Assembly (NCBI RefSeq): GCF_003666685.1
Contig: NZ_RCIZ01000003.1
Span: 186,001 to 250,000 of the forward strand
DNA from: Mesorhizobium sp. YM1C-6-2
GTDB taxonomy: Bacteria > Pseudomonadota > Alphaproteobacteria > Rhizobiales > Rhizobiaceae
Length of the DNA: 64,000 bases
Direction of reading: 5' to 3'
Shown here: piece by piece, positions 44,764 to 53,867 of the stretch
Numbering within the stretch: position 1 is the stretch's first letter
How the letters are laid out: every line of letters starts with the position of its first letter
Program-made: the position numbers and the translations under genes
The notes under the pieces: generated by a model
Told to the model about the DNA's origin: nothing
What the model saw: the letters and a program-made list of their open reading frames with translations, nothing else
Database searches by the model: none

Positions 44764-45612
44764 ATGCCAGACCACACCGACTACACCTCCCGCTACGCCA
44801 TTGATCCGCAGGCCGGAGCCGCCATGGCGACCGACGAACTGCGCAGCAACTTCCACATCGGCGACCTGTTCCAGCCGGGGTGCGTGAGCCTGACCTATAC
44901 GCATTACGACCGGATGATCGTTGGCGGCGCGATGCCGGCCGGCGAGACGCTGGAGCTTGCAGCGATCAAGCCCACCGGCACGAAGAACTTCCTCGACCGA
45001 CGCGAGCTGATCGCGGTCAATATCGGCGGGGCCGGTACCGTAGAGGCCGGCGGCGAGACACACCGTCTTGCCGCGCGCGACATGATCTATGTCGGCATGG
45101 GTACGGAGGCGGTGCTCTTCTCTTCCGACGAGGCGTCGTCGCCGGCGAAGTTCTATCTGCTCAGCGCGCCGGCCCACCAGGCGCATCCGACAAAGGTCAT
45201 CCGGATCGGCGACGCCAAGCGGCTCGACCTCGGCAGCCAGAAGACCTCGAACGAGCGCTCGATCTTCCAGTTCATCCATGCTGAGGGGGTAAAAACCTGC
45301 CAGCTCGTCGTCGGCATGACGCAGCTTGCCGAGGGGTCGGTCTGGAACACGATGCCGGCGCATGTGCACGACCGCCGCATGGAGGTCTATCTCTACTTCG
45401 ACCTGCCGGATGCGTCGCGCGTCTTCCATCTCATGGGGGAACCCGACGAGACGCGCCATCTCGTCATGAAGAACGAGGAGGCGGTGCTGTCGCCGCCCTG
45501 GTCGATCCATTCCGGGGCCGGCACGTCGAATTACGCCTTCATCTGGGCGATGGCCGGCGACAATGTCGACTACACGGATGTCGACCCGGTGCCGCTGGAA
45601 ATGCTGCGATGA
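44764..45612 (+). CDS. kduI: 5-dehydro-4-deoxy-D-glucuronate isomerase
   Basis: A 282-aa bicupin enzyme converting 5-keto-4-deoxyuronate to 2,5-diketo-3-deoxygluconate, in breakdown of unsaturated uronates from pectin or alginate-like polymers. Signatures are LRSNFHIGDLFQPG, TKNFLDRREL, TMPAHVHDRRMEVYLYFD with metal-binding His/Glu, and WSIHSGAGTSNYAFIWAMAGDN. The start is 27 bp after the GntR stop. It overlaps kduD by 4 bp. Confidence 0.95.
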   Translation: MPDHTDYTSRYAIDPQAGAAMATDELRSNFHIGDLFQPGCVSLTYTHYDRMIVGGAMPAGETLELAAIKPTGTKNFLDRRELIAVNIGGAGTVEAGGETHRLAARDMIYVGMGTEAVLFSSDEASSPAKFYLLSAPAHQAHPTKVIRIGDAKRLDLGSQKTSNERSIFQFIHAEGVKTCQLVVGMTQLAEGSVWNTMPAHVHDRRMEVYLYFDLPDASRVFHLMGEPDETRHLVMKNEEAVLSPPWSIHSGAGTSNYAFIWAMAGDNVDYTDVDPVPLEMLR

Positions 45613-46373
45613 CCGATCTGTCGGCCTTCGGCCTTACCGGTAGGCGCATCGTCGTCACCGGGGCCAACACCGGCATCGGGCAAGGCATATCGCTTGCGGT
45701 GGCGCGAGCGGGCGGCGCCGTGGTCGGCGTTGGCCGTTCATCCATGGCGGAGACGGCGGCGCTGGTGGAAGCAAAGGGCGGCGTCTTCACACCCGTCTCC
45801 TGTGACCTCGGCGATCATGCCGCGGCAGGTGCGATGCTCGACGAGGTCTGGCAAACGGCCGGCCCGGTCGACGGGCTTGTCAACAATGCCGGCATCATCC
45901 GCCGCGCCGACGCCGTGGATTTTTCCGAAACGGATTGGGACGACGTCATGGACGTCAACCTGAAGTCGCTGTTCTTCCTTTGCCAGGCTTTCGCGCGAAA
46001 GGTGCTGGCGGCCGGACGCGAGGGGCGCATCGTCAACATCGCCTCGGTGCTTTCATTCCAGGGCGGCATTCGCGTAGCATCCTACACGGCGTCCAAGCAT
46101 GGCGTGGTCGGCATCACGCGGCTGCTGGCTTGCGAATGGGCGGCTAACGGCATCAACGTCAATGCGATCGCGCCCGGCTATGTGGTCAGCAACAACACCG
46201 AGGCGCTGCGCAACGACCCCGACCGCAGCGCGGCGATCCTCGGCCGCATCCCGGCGGCCCGCTGGGGCAGGCCCGAGGATATCGGCGACGCGGCGGTCTT
46301 CCTGCTGGCGCCGGCCTCGGCTTACATGCACGGGGCGGTGGTGCCTGTCGACGGCGGCTGGCTGGCCAGATAG
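45609..46373 (+). CDS. kduD: 2-dehydro-3-deoxy-D-gluconate 5-dehydrogenase
   Basis: A 254-aa short-chain dehydrogenase reducing 2,5-diketo-3-deoxygluconate to 2-keto-3-deoxygluconate. The cofactor motif is TGANTGIGQGIS (about 17-28), then NNAGIIRRADAVDFSE and the catalytic SYTASKHGVVGITRLLACEW. FHLC-like KduD residues are seen around MDVNLKSLFFLCQ. It is coupled to kduI by ATGA overlap. Confidence 0.92.
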   Translation: MTDLSAFGLTGRRIVVTGANTGIGQGISLAVARAGGAVVGVGRSSMAETAALVEAKGGVFTPVSCDLGDHAAAGAMLDEVWQTAGPVDGLVNNAGIIRRADAVDFSETDWDDVMDVNLKSLFFLCQAFARKVLAAGREGRIVNIASVLSFQGGIRVASYTASKHGVVGITRLLACEWAANGINVNAIAPGYVVSNNTEALRNDPDRSAAILGRIPAARWGRPEDIGDAAVFLLAPASAYMHGAVVPVDGGWLAR

Positions 46374-46384
46374 GAGTTCTTGAC

Positions 46385-46720
46385 GTGACCGAGCCGACGC
46401 TCTTCTCCCAGCCTGACGCAAAACCGTGGACGCCGACGCCGGACGGCAACCGCCGACGGGTGATCCTGCACACGGAAGAGCTGATGATGGTCGAGTTCGA
46501 TTTCGACAAGGGCGGCGTCGGCGCGCTGCATTCGCATCCGCATGTCCAGTCGAGCTATGTCGCGGAGGGGCGCTTCGAGGTGACGATCGACGGCAAGTCC
46601 GACATCGTGGAAAAAGGCGGCGCCTACATCGTTCCGTCGGGTCTGGTGCATGGCGTCAAGGCGCTGGAGGCCGGCCGGCTCGTCGACACCTTCACGCCGC
46701 ACCGCGCCGATTTTCTGTAG
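46385..46720 (+). CDS. Small cupin protein
   Basis: A 111-aa single cupin with metal-binding GALHSHPHVQSSYVAEGRFEV and the second motif GLVHGVKALEAGRLVDTFTP. Relatives beside kduID include KdgF, which speeds ring opening of unsaturated uronates to the KduI substrate, so a KdgF-like role is likely. It lies between kduD and uxuB, 11 bp from kduD. Confidence 0.82.
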   Translation: MTEPTLFSQPDAKPWTPTPDGNRRRVILHTEELMMVEFDFDKGGVGALHSHPHVQSSYVAEGRFEVTIDGKSDIVEKGGAYIVPSGLVHGVKALEAGRLVDTFTPHRADFL

Positions 46721-46725
46721 CCACC

Positions 46726-48189
46726 ATGTCCGAACGCCTGTCAGACAAGACGCTGAAGAGGCTGCCGTCGTCGGCGGCGGTCCCAGCCTATGACCGCGCC
46801 GCGGTAACGCCCGGCATCGTGCATCTCGGCGTCGGCGCCTTCCACCGCGCCCACCAAGCGGCCTATGTCGACGACTGCCTCGCCGCCGGCGAAACGAACT
46901 GGGGCATCGTCGGCGCCTCGCTGCAGAGCGCCTCGACCCATGATGCGCTGGAGCCGCAGGACGGTCTCTACACGCTGGCCGAGCGCGGCAGCGCCGACGA
47001 GAAGCTGCGCGTCATCGGCTCGATCGGAACGGTCCTCGTCGCGCCGCGCGATCCGGCGAGATTGCTCGACGCGCTGACCGATCCCGACATCCGCATCGTC
47101 ACGTTGACGATTACGGAAAAAGCCTATCTGCGCGGCGCGTCGGGCAGGCTCGATGAGAACCATCCCAGCATCGTCGCCGACCTCGCCGACCCTGCGCGGC
47201 CACAGACAGCGCATGGTTTCCTGGTCGAAGCGCTGGCGCGCCGGCGGGCGGCCGGTACAAGACCTTTCACAATCCTGTCCTGCGACAACCTTCCGTCCAA
47301 CGGCAAGACGCTGCACCGGCTGCTGGTGCGGTTCGCGGCGTTGCGCGAGGCCAAGCTCGCCAGCCATGTCGAAAGCGTGTCCTGCCCGTCGAGCATGGTC
47401 GACCGCATCGTGCCGGCCACCACCGATGCCGACCGAGCCCGTATCTCGGCGACGCTCGGCGTCGGGGACGCCTGGCCTGTGATGACCGAGCCGTTCAGCC
47501 AATGGGTGATCGAGGACGATTTTTCGGCCGGGCGGCCGGACTGGGAAAAGTTCGGCGTCGAGATGGTGCGCGACGTCCGTCCCTTCGAGGAGATGAAGCT
47601 GCGCCTGCTCAACGGCGCGCATTCCTCCATCGCCTATCTCGGCCTGCTTGCCGGTCACGACACGGTGGCAAAATCCTTCGGCGATCCGGCCATCCGCCGC
47701 TTCGTGCAGGCGCTGTGGGCGGAAGCCGCACCGACGCTTCCCGGGGATGCCGGCCTCGACCCGAAGAGCTACGCGGCGGCGCTCACCGACCGCTTCGACA
47801 ACACCGCGCTTCAGCACCGTACGGCGCAGATCGCCAATGACGGCAGCCAGAAGCTGCCGCAGCGGATCATCGGTTCGGCGCTCGACCGGCTGGCCGCCGG
47901 CACCGGTGCCAATCATCTGATGCTGACTGTCGCGGCATGGATCCGCGCGGCGGAACTGCGCGGCACGACGCTTCCGTCGGGCCATTTCACCGATCCGCTC
48001 GATGCAAAGCTCGCCGAGATCGCCGCCGCGAAGCAGCCGCCCGCAGACACCGTGGCGGCCATCTTCGACCTTGCGGGTCTTGCCAGCGGCAGTCCCCACC
48101 GCGCCGCGCTCGAAGCATTGGCGTCCCGGCATCTCGACAAGCTGCGCGGCGGCGACGTAAGAGCCGCGCTCGCAGCGTTCCAGATTTGA
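46726..48189 (+). CDS. uxuB: Mannitol dehydrogenase family protein, fructuronate reductase-like
   Basis: A 487-aa polyol/long-chain dehydrogenase reducing fructuronate to mannonate with NADH. The N-terminal GIVHLGVGAFHRAHQA (29-44) binds NAD, TITEKAYL and SCDNLPSNGKTL are family blocks, and KLRLLNGAHSSIAYLG contains the catalytic Lys. It could be a mannitol/arabinitol dehydrogenase by sequence alone, but flanking uxaC and uxuA settle the assignment. The ATG at 46726 is 5 bp after the cupin stop. Confidence 0.88.
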   Translation: MSERLSDKTLKRLPSSAAVPAYDRAAVTPGIVHLGVGAFHRAHQAAYVDDCLAAGETNWGIVGASLQSASTHDALEPQDGLYTLAERGSADEKLRVIGSIGTVLVAPRDPARLLDALTDPDIRIVTLTITEKAYLRGASGRLDENHPSIVADLADPARPQTAHGFLVEALARRRAAGTRPFTILSCDNLPSNGKTLHRLLVRFAALREAKLASHVESVSCPSSMVDRIVPATTDADRARISATLGVGDAWPVMTEPFSQWVIEDDFSAGRPDWEKFGVEMVRDVRPFEEMKLRLLNGAHSSIAYLGLLAGHDTVAKSFGDPAIRRFVQALWAEAAPTLPGDAGLDPKSYAAALTDRFDNTALQHRTAQIANDGSQKLPQRIIGSALDRLAAGTGANHLMLTVAAWIRAAELRGTTLPSGHFTDPLDAKLAEIAAAKQPPADTVAAIFDLAGLASGSPHRAALEALASRHLDKLRGGDVRAALAAFQI

Positions 48190-48201
48190 AGGAAGATCCG
48201 C

Positions 48202-49380
48202 TTGAAACAGACTTGGCGCTGGTTCGGTCCAGACGATTCCGTTCTCCTCTCGCATGTGCGACAGGCCGGTGCGACTGGCGTGGTGACGGCGCTCCATCAT
48301 CTCAATGACGGCCGCGCCTGGCCGGAGGACGAGATCGCCAAGCGCAAGGCCGAGATCGAGGCCGCGGGGCTGGTTTGGTCGGTGGTCGAAAGCGTCATCG
48401 TGCATGAGGACGTGAAGACCCGCAGCGGACGCCACCGCGAGCTTATCGACAACTACAAAACCTCGATCCGCAACCTGGCACGGGCTGGCATTAAAACGAT
48501 CTGCTACAATTTCATGGCGATCACCGACTGGACGCGCACCGACCTCGACTATCGGATGTGGCATGGCGGCACGGCGCTGCGTTTCGACATCGTCGATTTC
48601 TGTGCCTATGACGTGCTTGTGCTGAAACGCGCCGGTGCGGAGGCCGAGCATCCACCCGAACACATCGAAGCTGCGAAGGTTCGACTGGCGGCGATGAGCG
48701 TGAGCGATCTCGCGCGGCTCGAGGCGAACCTTATCGGCTGGGTGCCAGCACGCGAATTCATCTTCGACCGCGAAAGCTTCCGGCGCGCGCTCGACGTCTA
48801 TAGGGAGATCGCGGTCGAGGATTTCAGGCAGAACCTCTTTGCGTTCCTGCGCGAGATCGTGCCGGTCGCGCAGGAGGAAGGGGTCAGGATGGCGATCCAT
48901 CCCGACGATCCGCCTTTCCCGATCTTCGGTCTGCCGCGGGTGGTCAAGGATGCCGACGATGCGGCGGCGCTGCTCGCCGCCGTCCCATCTCCGTCGAACG
49001 GGCTGACGCTCTGCACCGGCTCCTACGGTGCGAACCCGCGCAACGATCTGCCGGCGATGGCACGGCGCTTTGCCTCAGACATCCACTTCGCCCATCTGCG
49101 TAACGTGACCAAGGAGGCCGATGGCTCCTTCCACGAGGCCGAGCATCTCGAAGGCGACACCGACATGGTCGCGGTGGTCGACGCGCTGCTTGCGGAGGAG
49201 CGGCGGCGCAAGGCGGAAGGCAGGGCGGACTGGGAAATCCCGATGCGGCCCGACCACGGCCACGCCATCGTCGACGACATCGGCAAACAAGTGAACCCGG
49301 GCTATTCCTGCATCGGCCGCCTGAAGGGGCTGGCCGAGCTTCGCGGCATCATGCGCACGCTGGAGACGCTGCGGGCCTGA
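48202..49380 (+). CDS. uxuA: Mannonate dehydratase
   Basis: A 392-aa enzyme dehydrating D-mannonate to 2-keto-3-deoxygluconate. Signatures are [27 protein letters not shown] at the start, [36 protein letters not shown] with metal-binding His/Asp, and [16 protein letters not shown] start is used, with AAGGAAG upstream. It is the last gene of the operon and converges with the ROK kinase gene. Confidence 0.93.
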   Translation: MKQTWRWFGPDDSVLLSHVRQAGATGVVTALHHLNDGRAWPEDEIAKRKAEIEAAGLVWSVVESVIVHEDVKTRSGRHRELIDNYKTSIRNLARAGIKTICYNFMAITDWTRTDLDYRMWHGGTALRFDIVDFCAYDVLVLKRAGAEAEHPPEHIEAAKVRLAAMSVSDLARLEANLIGWVPAREFIFDRESFRRALDVYREIAVEDFRQNLFAFLREIVPVAQEEGVRMAIHPDDPPFPIFGLPRVVKDADDAAALLAAVPSPSNGLTLCTGSYGANPRNDLPAMARRFASDIHFAHLRNVTKEADGSFHEAEHLEGDTDMVAVVDALLAEERRRKAEGRADWEIPMRPDHGHAIVDDIGKQVNPGYSCIGRLKGLAELRGIMRTLETLRA

Positions 49381-49388
49381 GTCCCTGC

Positions 49389-50330
49389 TCAGGATCTGAC
49401 GGGCGCGGCCCGGTGGGCCAGGGCAGCAACGCCGATCGCGCAGGCCTTGTCGCCGAGCATGGCCGGCACGATGGGCAGGTCGCGCGCAAGGTCGGCGAAG
49501 ATGAAAGGCCGCGTCAGCTCGCCGAGCCGTTCGTTGATCTCAGGGTTGCTGCCGATGCCGCCGCCGATCACCATGAGTGACGGGTCGAGTATGTTGACGA
49601 GCTGGCCGAGATAAGAGGCGATCGACAGCAGCGAATTCTCCAGCAGCCTTTCCGCGCGCGGATCGGCGGCCGCTGCCTCGATGAGCTGGCGCGCCGTAGC
49701 GTTTCGGTCGCCGACAAGCACGCCGTAGCGCTCGCCCAGGCCCTTGCCGCTGGCGAAGACTTCGATGTTCTGGCGGACCTCTATGTCCTGGTCCGGGCCG
49801 CTCCATGCCACCAGCTCGGCGCCGGCGAAGTGGATGGCGAAGCCGCGTGCGCCGCCATAAGGCTTTCCGCCGATGACGAGCGTATGCGACATGCCGGTCG
49901 ACAGGGTGACGTAGACGAAGATGTCGGCATTGCCGCCGGCGCCGATCCAGCCTTCGGCAAAGGCTGCGGCTCGCACGTCGCTCTCGAGATAGACCGGGCC
50001 GAAGGCAGACAGCGGCGTGCGGTAGTCGAGACCGCGCCATTCGAAATTCCACGCCGATTCCGGCTCGCCCTCATTGCTGACCAGTTCGGGCAGGCAGACG
50101 CCGACCGGGCAGGCCTCGCCGCGCGTCAGCTCGCCGGCCTCGCGCTGCGTCTCGGCCGCCATCGCGACGACGAGGTCCAGCACGGCGGCCCCGCCTTCCG
50201 CGCAAGGTGTCGTCCGCGTCTTCTCGATCAGCACCGCTCCGTCGGCGATGCGGACGAGGCAGGCCTTCGTCTTGGTCCCGCCTACATCGACGCCGATCGC
50301 CCAGGCATCGCCCGGAGAAAGGTCAGCCAT
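49389..50330 (-). CDS. ROK family sugar kinase
   Basis: A 313-aa ROK protein with the ATP phosphate loop IGVDVGGTKTKACL (about 12-25). The usual zinc-binding Cys motif is not evident; the SGMSHTLVIGGKPYGGARGFAIHFAG region is present in altered form. Glucokinase or N-acetylglucosamine kinase activity is possible. The ATG at 50330 overlaps the end of the NagB-like gene by 8 bp, so the two are coupled, suggesting amino-sugar metabolism. Confidence 0.82.
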   Translation of the reverse strand: MADLSPGDAWAIGVDVGGTKTKACLVRIADGAVLIEKTRTTPCAEGGAAVLDLVVAMAAETQREAGELTRGEACPVGVCLPELVSNEGEPESAWNFEWRGLDYRTPLSAFGPVYLESDVRAAAFAEGWIGAGGNADIFVYVTLSTGMSHTLVIGGKPYGGARGFAIHFAGAELVAWSGPDQDIEVRQNIEVFASGKGLGERYGVLVGDRNATARQLIEAAAADPRAERLLENSLLSIASYLGQLVNILDPSLMVIGGGIGSNPEINERLGELTRPFIFADLARDLPIVPAMLGDKACAIGVAALAHRAAPVRS

Positions 50331-51108
50331 AGGCGGCGGCCCTGTCCGCATGGAACTCGGCCTGCCGACATTCGACCACGATCGTCGCCGGCCAGGATGG
50401 ATCGTAGAATCTGGCGTCGGCGATGCGCCTGTAGGCGGTGCGCTTGGCTTCGCCCCAGACGATCATGGCGACAGACTTCGACAGCTCGGCGATGGAGCCG
50501 ATGCCGATGGTGACGCCGTGCGTCGGCACTTCGTCGAGCGATCCGAAGTCGGGGAAGGTAGCGAGGTTGTCGCGGCGTGTCTGTTCGGCGAGCTTGACGA
50601 TGCGGCTGCGGCTGTCGCGGGCGGAGCCCGGCGGGTTGAAGGCGATATGGCCGTCGCCGGCGCCGGAAGCGAGCAGGAAGAGATCGACGCCGCCGGCGTC
50701 GGCGAGGCGCAGATCGTAATTCGCAGCATCCGCAGGATCGGGCGTCCAGAAATTCCGTGCCTGGATGCGCAAGGCCTCCGGCAGGCCGGCATTGATGCGC
50801 TCCAGAATCTCGCGCTCGCCGAAACCGCGGCAGGAATAGTGCGCCGATGCATCGGGCGGCGAGAGGGCGCCGCCGGGCCCGGCAAGCAGATATTCGTCCA
50901 TCATGGCGATGACGAGATGCGAGCAGTCGACTGACTGGTCGGCGAGCCTTGCCGCGAGCGCCTCGTAGACCGGCATGGCGCTGCGCCCGCCCGGACAGCC
51001 CAGCACATAAGGGCGGCCGGCGTCGCCGGCGTCGCGGATGCCGGCGTCGATCCGCTCGGCAAGGTGCGCCCCGATGCCTGCCGGCGTCTCGTGTATATAA
51101 GTCTTCAT
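50323..51108 (-). CDS. NagB-like protein (glucosamine-6-phosphate deaminase family)
   Basis: A 261-aa member of the NagB/6-phosphogluconolactonase fold. It keeps GCPGGRSAMPVYEAL and MMDEYLL (with the Asp of NagB), and the DGHIAFN motif. However, the Glu that follows in NagB (DGHIAFNEP) is Pro here (DGHIAFNPP), so part of the proton relay is missing. Function may be altered. It is upstream of, and overlaps, the ROK gene. Confidence 0.78.
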   Translation of the reverse strand: MKTYIHETPAGIGAHLAERIDAGIRDAGDAGRPYVLGCPGGRSAMPVYEALAARLADQSVDCSHLVIAMMDEYLLAGPGGALSPPDASAHYSCRGFGEREILERINAGLPEALRIQARNFWTPDPADAANYDLRLADAGGVDLFLLASGAGDGHIAFNPPGSARDSRSRIVKLAEQTRRDNLATFPDFGSLDEVPTHGVTIGIGSIAELSKSVAMIVWGEAKRTAYRRIADARFYDPSWPATIVVECRQAEFHADRAAAYG

Positions 51109-51251
51109 AGGAACTCGCGTCGCCCCTCCACACGCCTGCTATAGCGGGAGACGGCAGCCGCGCCAACCTTGCTGCCGGCATCGCCGACCCGGTCGCAAGC
51201 CGCCCGCGAAGACGGACGGCAGCCGGAACGTGCAGAACATGAGTTTCATCC

Positions 51252-51276
51252 GGAACACATTGCATCCCGAGGAGTT
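51252..51276 (+). promoter_or_regulatory. EcfG-type general stress promoter
   Basis: GGAAC (51252-51256) and GTT (51274-51276) with 17 bp between match the GGAAC-N16-17-CGTT pattern of alphaproteobacterial EcfG sigma factors, with one mismatch in the -10 element. Transcription would begin near 51283, giving a short leader to the KGG gene. Confidence 0.55.
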
Positions 51277-51316
51277 GGATTCGTGGACGCGGGGCGAAGA
51301 CCCTAGGAGAAAGACA

Positions 51317-51526
51317 ATGCCCCACAAAGGCGGAAATCAGGATCGCAACGACAAATCACGCCAGCAGGGCGGCGGCCACATGGATGACGACAAGCGCCGC
51401 AGCTCGCAGCAGCAGGCGGAAGGCGGCGCAAGCCGCCAGCAGGGTGGCCATCGCGGCGGCAGCGGGAACTTTGCCGAGGATCGCGAACGGGCATCCGAGA
51501 CCGGACGCAAAGGCGGCCAGCGTTGA
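51317..51526 (+). CDS. KGG-repeat stress-type small protein
   Basis: A 69-aa, highly polar protein of the Con/KGG type: MPHKGGN at the start, SRQQGG in two places, SGNFAEDRERASETGRKGGQR at the end. Such hydrophilic proteins are made in general stress and stationary phase. An AGGAGAAAGACA leader gives a good ribosome-binding site, and an EcfG-like promoter lies upstream. No membrane or signal segment. Confidence 0.75.
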   Translation: MPHKGGNQDRNDKSRQQGGGHMDDDKRRSSQQQAEGGASRQQGGHRGGSGNFAEDRERASETGRKGGQR

Positions 51527-51538
51527 GTGCCAGCGTTG

Positions 51539-51579
51539 AAAGACGTCGGGCCCTGAAGACATCAGGGCCCGACGTCTTT
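51539..51579. terminator. Bidirectional terminator with an 18-bp perfect stem
   Basis: The arms at 51539-51556 (AAAGACGTCGGGCCCTGA) and 51562-51579 (its exact complement) surround a 5-base loop, AGACA. A-rich and T-rich ends flank the stem, so it can end both the KGG transcript and the convergent monooxygenase transcript. Confidence 0.85.
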
Positions 51580-51640
51580 ATGTCCGAAAATGCCGCGCGA
51601 ATTGAGGGACGCTCTGCTTGAGCGCCCGACCTCTGTTCCG

Positions 51641-52660
51641 TCAGCGCCAGCCCAGGCCGGGCGCGACGTGGGTCAGAATGGCTTCCATGACATGCGCGTT
51701 ATAGTCGACGCCTAGCTGGTTGGGCACGGTGAGGAGCAGCGTGTCGGCTTCGGCGATGGCCTCGTCGCCCTTCAACTGCTCGATCAGAACGTCGGGCTCC
51801 GCGGCGTAGCTGCGACCGAACACAGCGAGTTTTTCCGGCTCTATGTAGCCGAAATGATCGACGCTCTCGTCGCGCCCGAAATAGGCGCGGTCACGGTCGT
51901 CCACCAGCGCGAAGATGCTGCGGCTGACCGAGACGCGCGGCTCGCGCGCATGGCCGGCTTCCTTCCATGCCTTGCGGAAGAGGCGGATTTGCTCGGCCTG
52001 CTGGATGTGGAAGGGCTGACCGCTCTCGTCGAACTTCAGCGTCGAGCTCTGCAGGTTCATTCCGAGCTTGGCCGCCCATTCGGCGGTGGCATTGGTGGCT
52101 GCGCCCCACCAGATGCGTTCGCGCAGGCCCGCCGAATATGGCTCGACGCGCAGCAGGCCGGGCGGGTTCGGGAACATCGGCCTTGGATTGGGCTCGGCAA
52201 AACCCTCGCCTTTCAACACCTCCAAAAATACTTCCGCGTGGCGGCGGGCCATGTCAGCGTCGCTTTGGCCCTCCGGCGGGGCGTAGCCGAAATAGCGCCA
52301 GCCATCGATGACCTGCTCGGGCGAGCCGCGGCTGATGCCGAGCTGCAGACGCCCGCCGGCGATGAGGTCGGCCGCGCCGGCGTCCTCCGCCATGTAGAGC
52401 GGGTTCTCGTAACGCATGTCGATGACGGCCGTGCCGATCTCGATGCGGCTCGTCCTGGCTCCCACCGCCGCCAACAGCGGGAACGGCGAGCCGAGCTGGC
52501 GGGCAAAGTGATGCACGCGGAAATAGGCTCCGTCCGCGCCGAGCTCCTCGGCGGCGACGGAGAGCTCGATCGACTGCAGCAGCGCGTCGGATGCCGAGCG
52601 CGTCTGCGACTGGGATGAGGGCGACCAGTGGCCGAACGACAGGAAACCAATCTTTTTCAT
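51641..52660 (-). CDS. LLM class flavin-dependent oxidoreductase
   Basis: A 339-aa luciferase-like TIM-barrel monooxygenase: MKKIGFLSFGHWSP start, DGAYFRVHHFARQLGSPFPLLAAVGARTSRIEIGTAVIDMRYENPLYMAEDAGAADLI, and LQLGISRGSPEQVIDG. It uses reduced FMN or F420 to oxygenate an unknown substrate. The ATG at 52660 replaces an upstream frame extension with no start signal. It converges with the KGG gene. Confidence 0.87.
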   Translation of the reverse strand: MKKIGFLSFGHWSPSSQSQTRSASDALLQSIELSVAAEELGADGAYFRVHHFARQLGSPFPLLAAVGARTSRIEIGTAVIDMRYENPLYMAEDAGAADLIAGGRLQLGISRGSPEQVIDGWRYFGYAPPEGQSDADMARRHAEVFLEVLKGEGFAEPNPRPMFPNPPGLLRVEPYSAGLRERIWWGAATNATAEWAAKLGMNLQSSTLKFDESGQPFHIQQAEQIRLFRKAWKEAGHAREPRVSVSRSIFALVDDRDRAYFGRDESVDHFGYIEPEKLAVFGRSYAAEPDVLIEQLKGDEAIAEADTLLLTVPNQLGVDYNAHVMEAILTHVAPGLGWR

Positions 52661-52835
52661 GAAAAAAGCTTGGCACGGACAGCCTGTGCCGCACAACATC
52701 GGCGATAGCCGTGACCGGTGAAGGCACCGTCAACGGGCCGGATACGCCGGATCGGTCGTCGTATCCGCGAGACGCGCTTGCACATTCCTTGCCGGCGTGG
52801 CTTAGGGTCCCCAGCCATTACGGGAACGGGACTTC

Positions 52836-53867
52836 ATGAAGACGATCTACTCGCCGCTGCACGCCGGTCATTCGGGCACGATGGAATTGGTGGGCGGGTC
52901 GATCGTGCCCGGCTTCGAGATGCCGTCGCGCGCCGAATACATTCGCGCGCGGGCAGAAAGCGAGCGCCTCGGCCCCATCCTGCCGCCGGCGGAGCACGGC
53001 ATGGAAGCCGCCGCCCGCGTCCATGCGCGGGACTATCTCGATTTCCTGCCGACCGTCTGGCGGCTCTGGACCGAATCGGGACGGGAGGGTTCGGCGCTGC
53101 CCTACACCTGGCCGATCCGGGGCCTGCGCGCCGATGTCCGGCCGCAGACGATCGACGCGCTGCTGGGCTTCTATTCCTTCGACGGCGGCGCGCCTTTCGT
53201 GGGGGGCACGTGGACGGCGATCAAATCGTCCTACGACGTTGCGCTGACGGCGGCTGCCCTCGTCCAGGGCGGCGAACGCTCGGCCTTCGCGCTCTGCCGG
53301 CCGCCGGGGCACCATGCCGGCGACCGCTTCATGGGCGGCTATTGCTACATCAACAACGCGGCCGTCGCGGCACAGTGGTATCGCGACCAGGGTGCAAAAC
53401 GCGTCTCGATCCTCGACGTCGACTACCACCACGGCAACGGGACCCAGCAGATTTTCTACGCGCGCGGCGACGTGCAGGTGCTGAACCTGCATGGCGACCC
53501 GATGACCGAATATCCGTTCTTCCTTGGCCATGCCGACGAGACGGGCGAAGGCGAAGGCGCCGGCGTCAACGTCAACTATCCGATGCCCCTGGACACCGGT
53601 TGGGACCGTTGGAGCGCGGCGCTCGAGGACGCCTGCCGGAAACTCGCCGCCTATCGGCCGGAAGTCGTCGTCGTCTCGCTCGGCGTCGACACGTTCGAGA
53701 AGGATCCGATCAGCAAGTTCAAGCTGAAGACCGAGGATTATCCCAAAATCGGCCAGCGCATCGCCGCGCTCGGGCTGCCGACGCTCTTCGTCATGGAGGG
53801 CGGCTATGCGGTCGAGGAAATCGGCGTCAACGCGGTCAACGTCCTGACCGGGTTCGAAGGCGACTAG
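52836..53867 (+). CDS. Histone deacetylase family protein, acetylpolyamine amidohydrolase-like
   Basis: A 343-aa zinc amidohydrolase with RPPGHHAGDRFMGGYCYINNAAVAA (paired His general base), ILDVDYHHGNGTQQIFY (zinc-binding Asp/His), and SLGVDTFEKDPISKFKL. The L1 loop and length resemble AphA acetylpolyamine amidohydrolases, which deacetylate acetylputrescine or acetylcadaverine. This fits the polyamine-type binding protein and amine oxidase near the start of the window, but they are far apart. Confidence 0.88.
   Translation: MKTIYSPLHAGHSGTMELVGGSIVPGFEMPSRAEYIRARAESERLGPILPPAEHGMEAAARVHARDYLDFLPTVWRLWTESGREGSALPYTWPIRGLRADVRPQTIDALLGFYSFDGGAPFVGGTWTAIKSSYDVALTAAALVQGGERSAFALCRPPGHHAGDRFMGGYCYINNAAVAAQWYRDQGAKRVSILDVDYHHGNGTQQIFYARGDVQVLNLHGDPMTEYPFFLGHADETGEGEGAGVNVNYPMPLDTGWDRWSAALEDACRKLAAYRPEVVVVSLGVDTFEKDPISKFKLKTEDYPKIGQRIAALGLPTLFVMEGGYAVEEIGVNAVNVLTGFEGD

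Noticed and set aside
46741-48900. 719-codon open frame on the minus strand
   Set aside because: Antisense to uxuB and uxuA; no domain or start signal.
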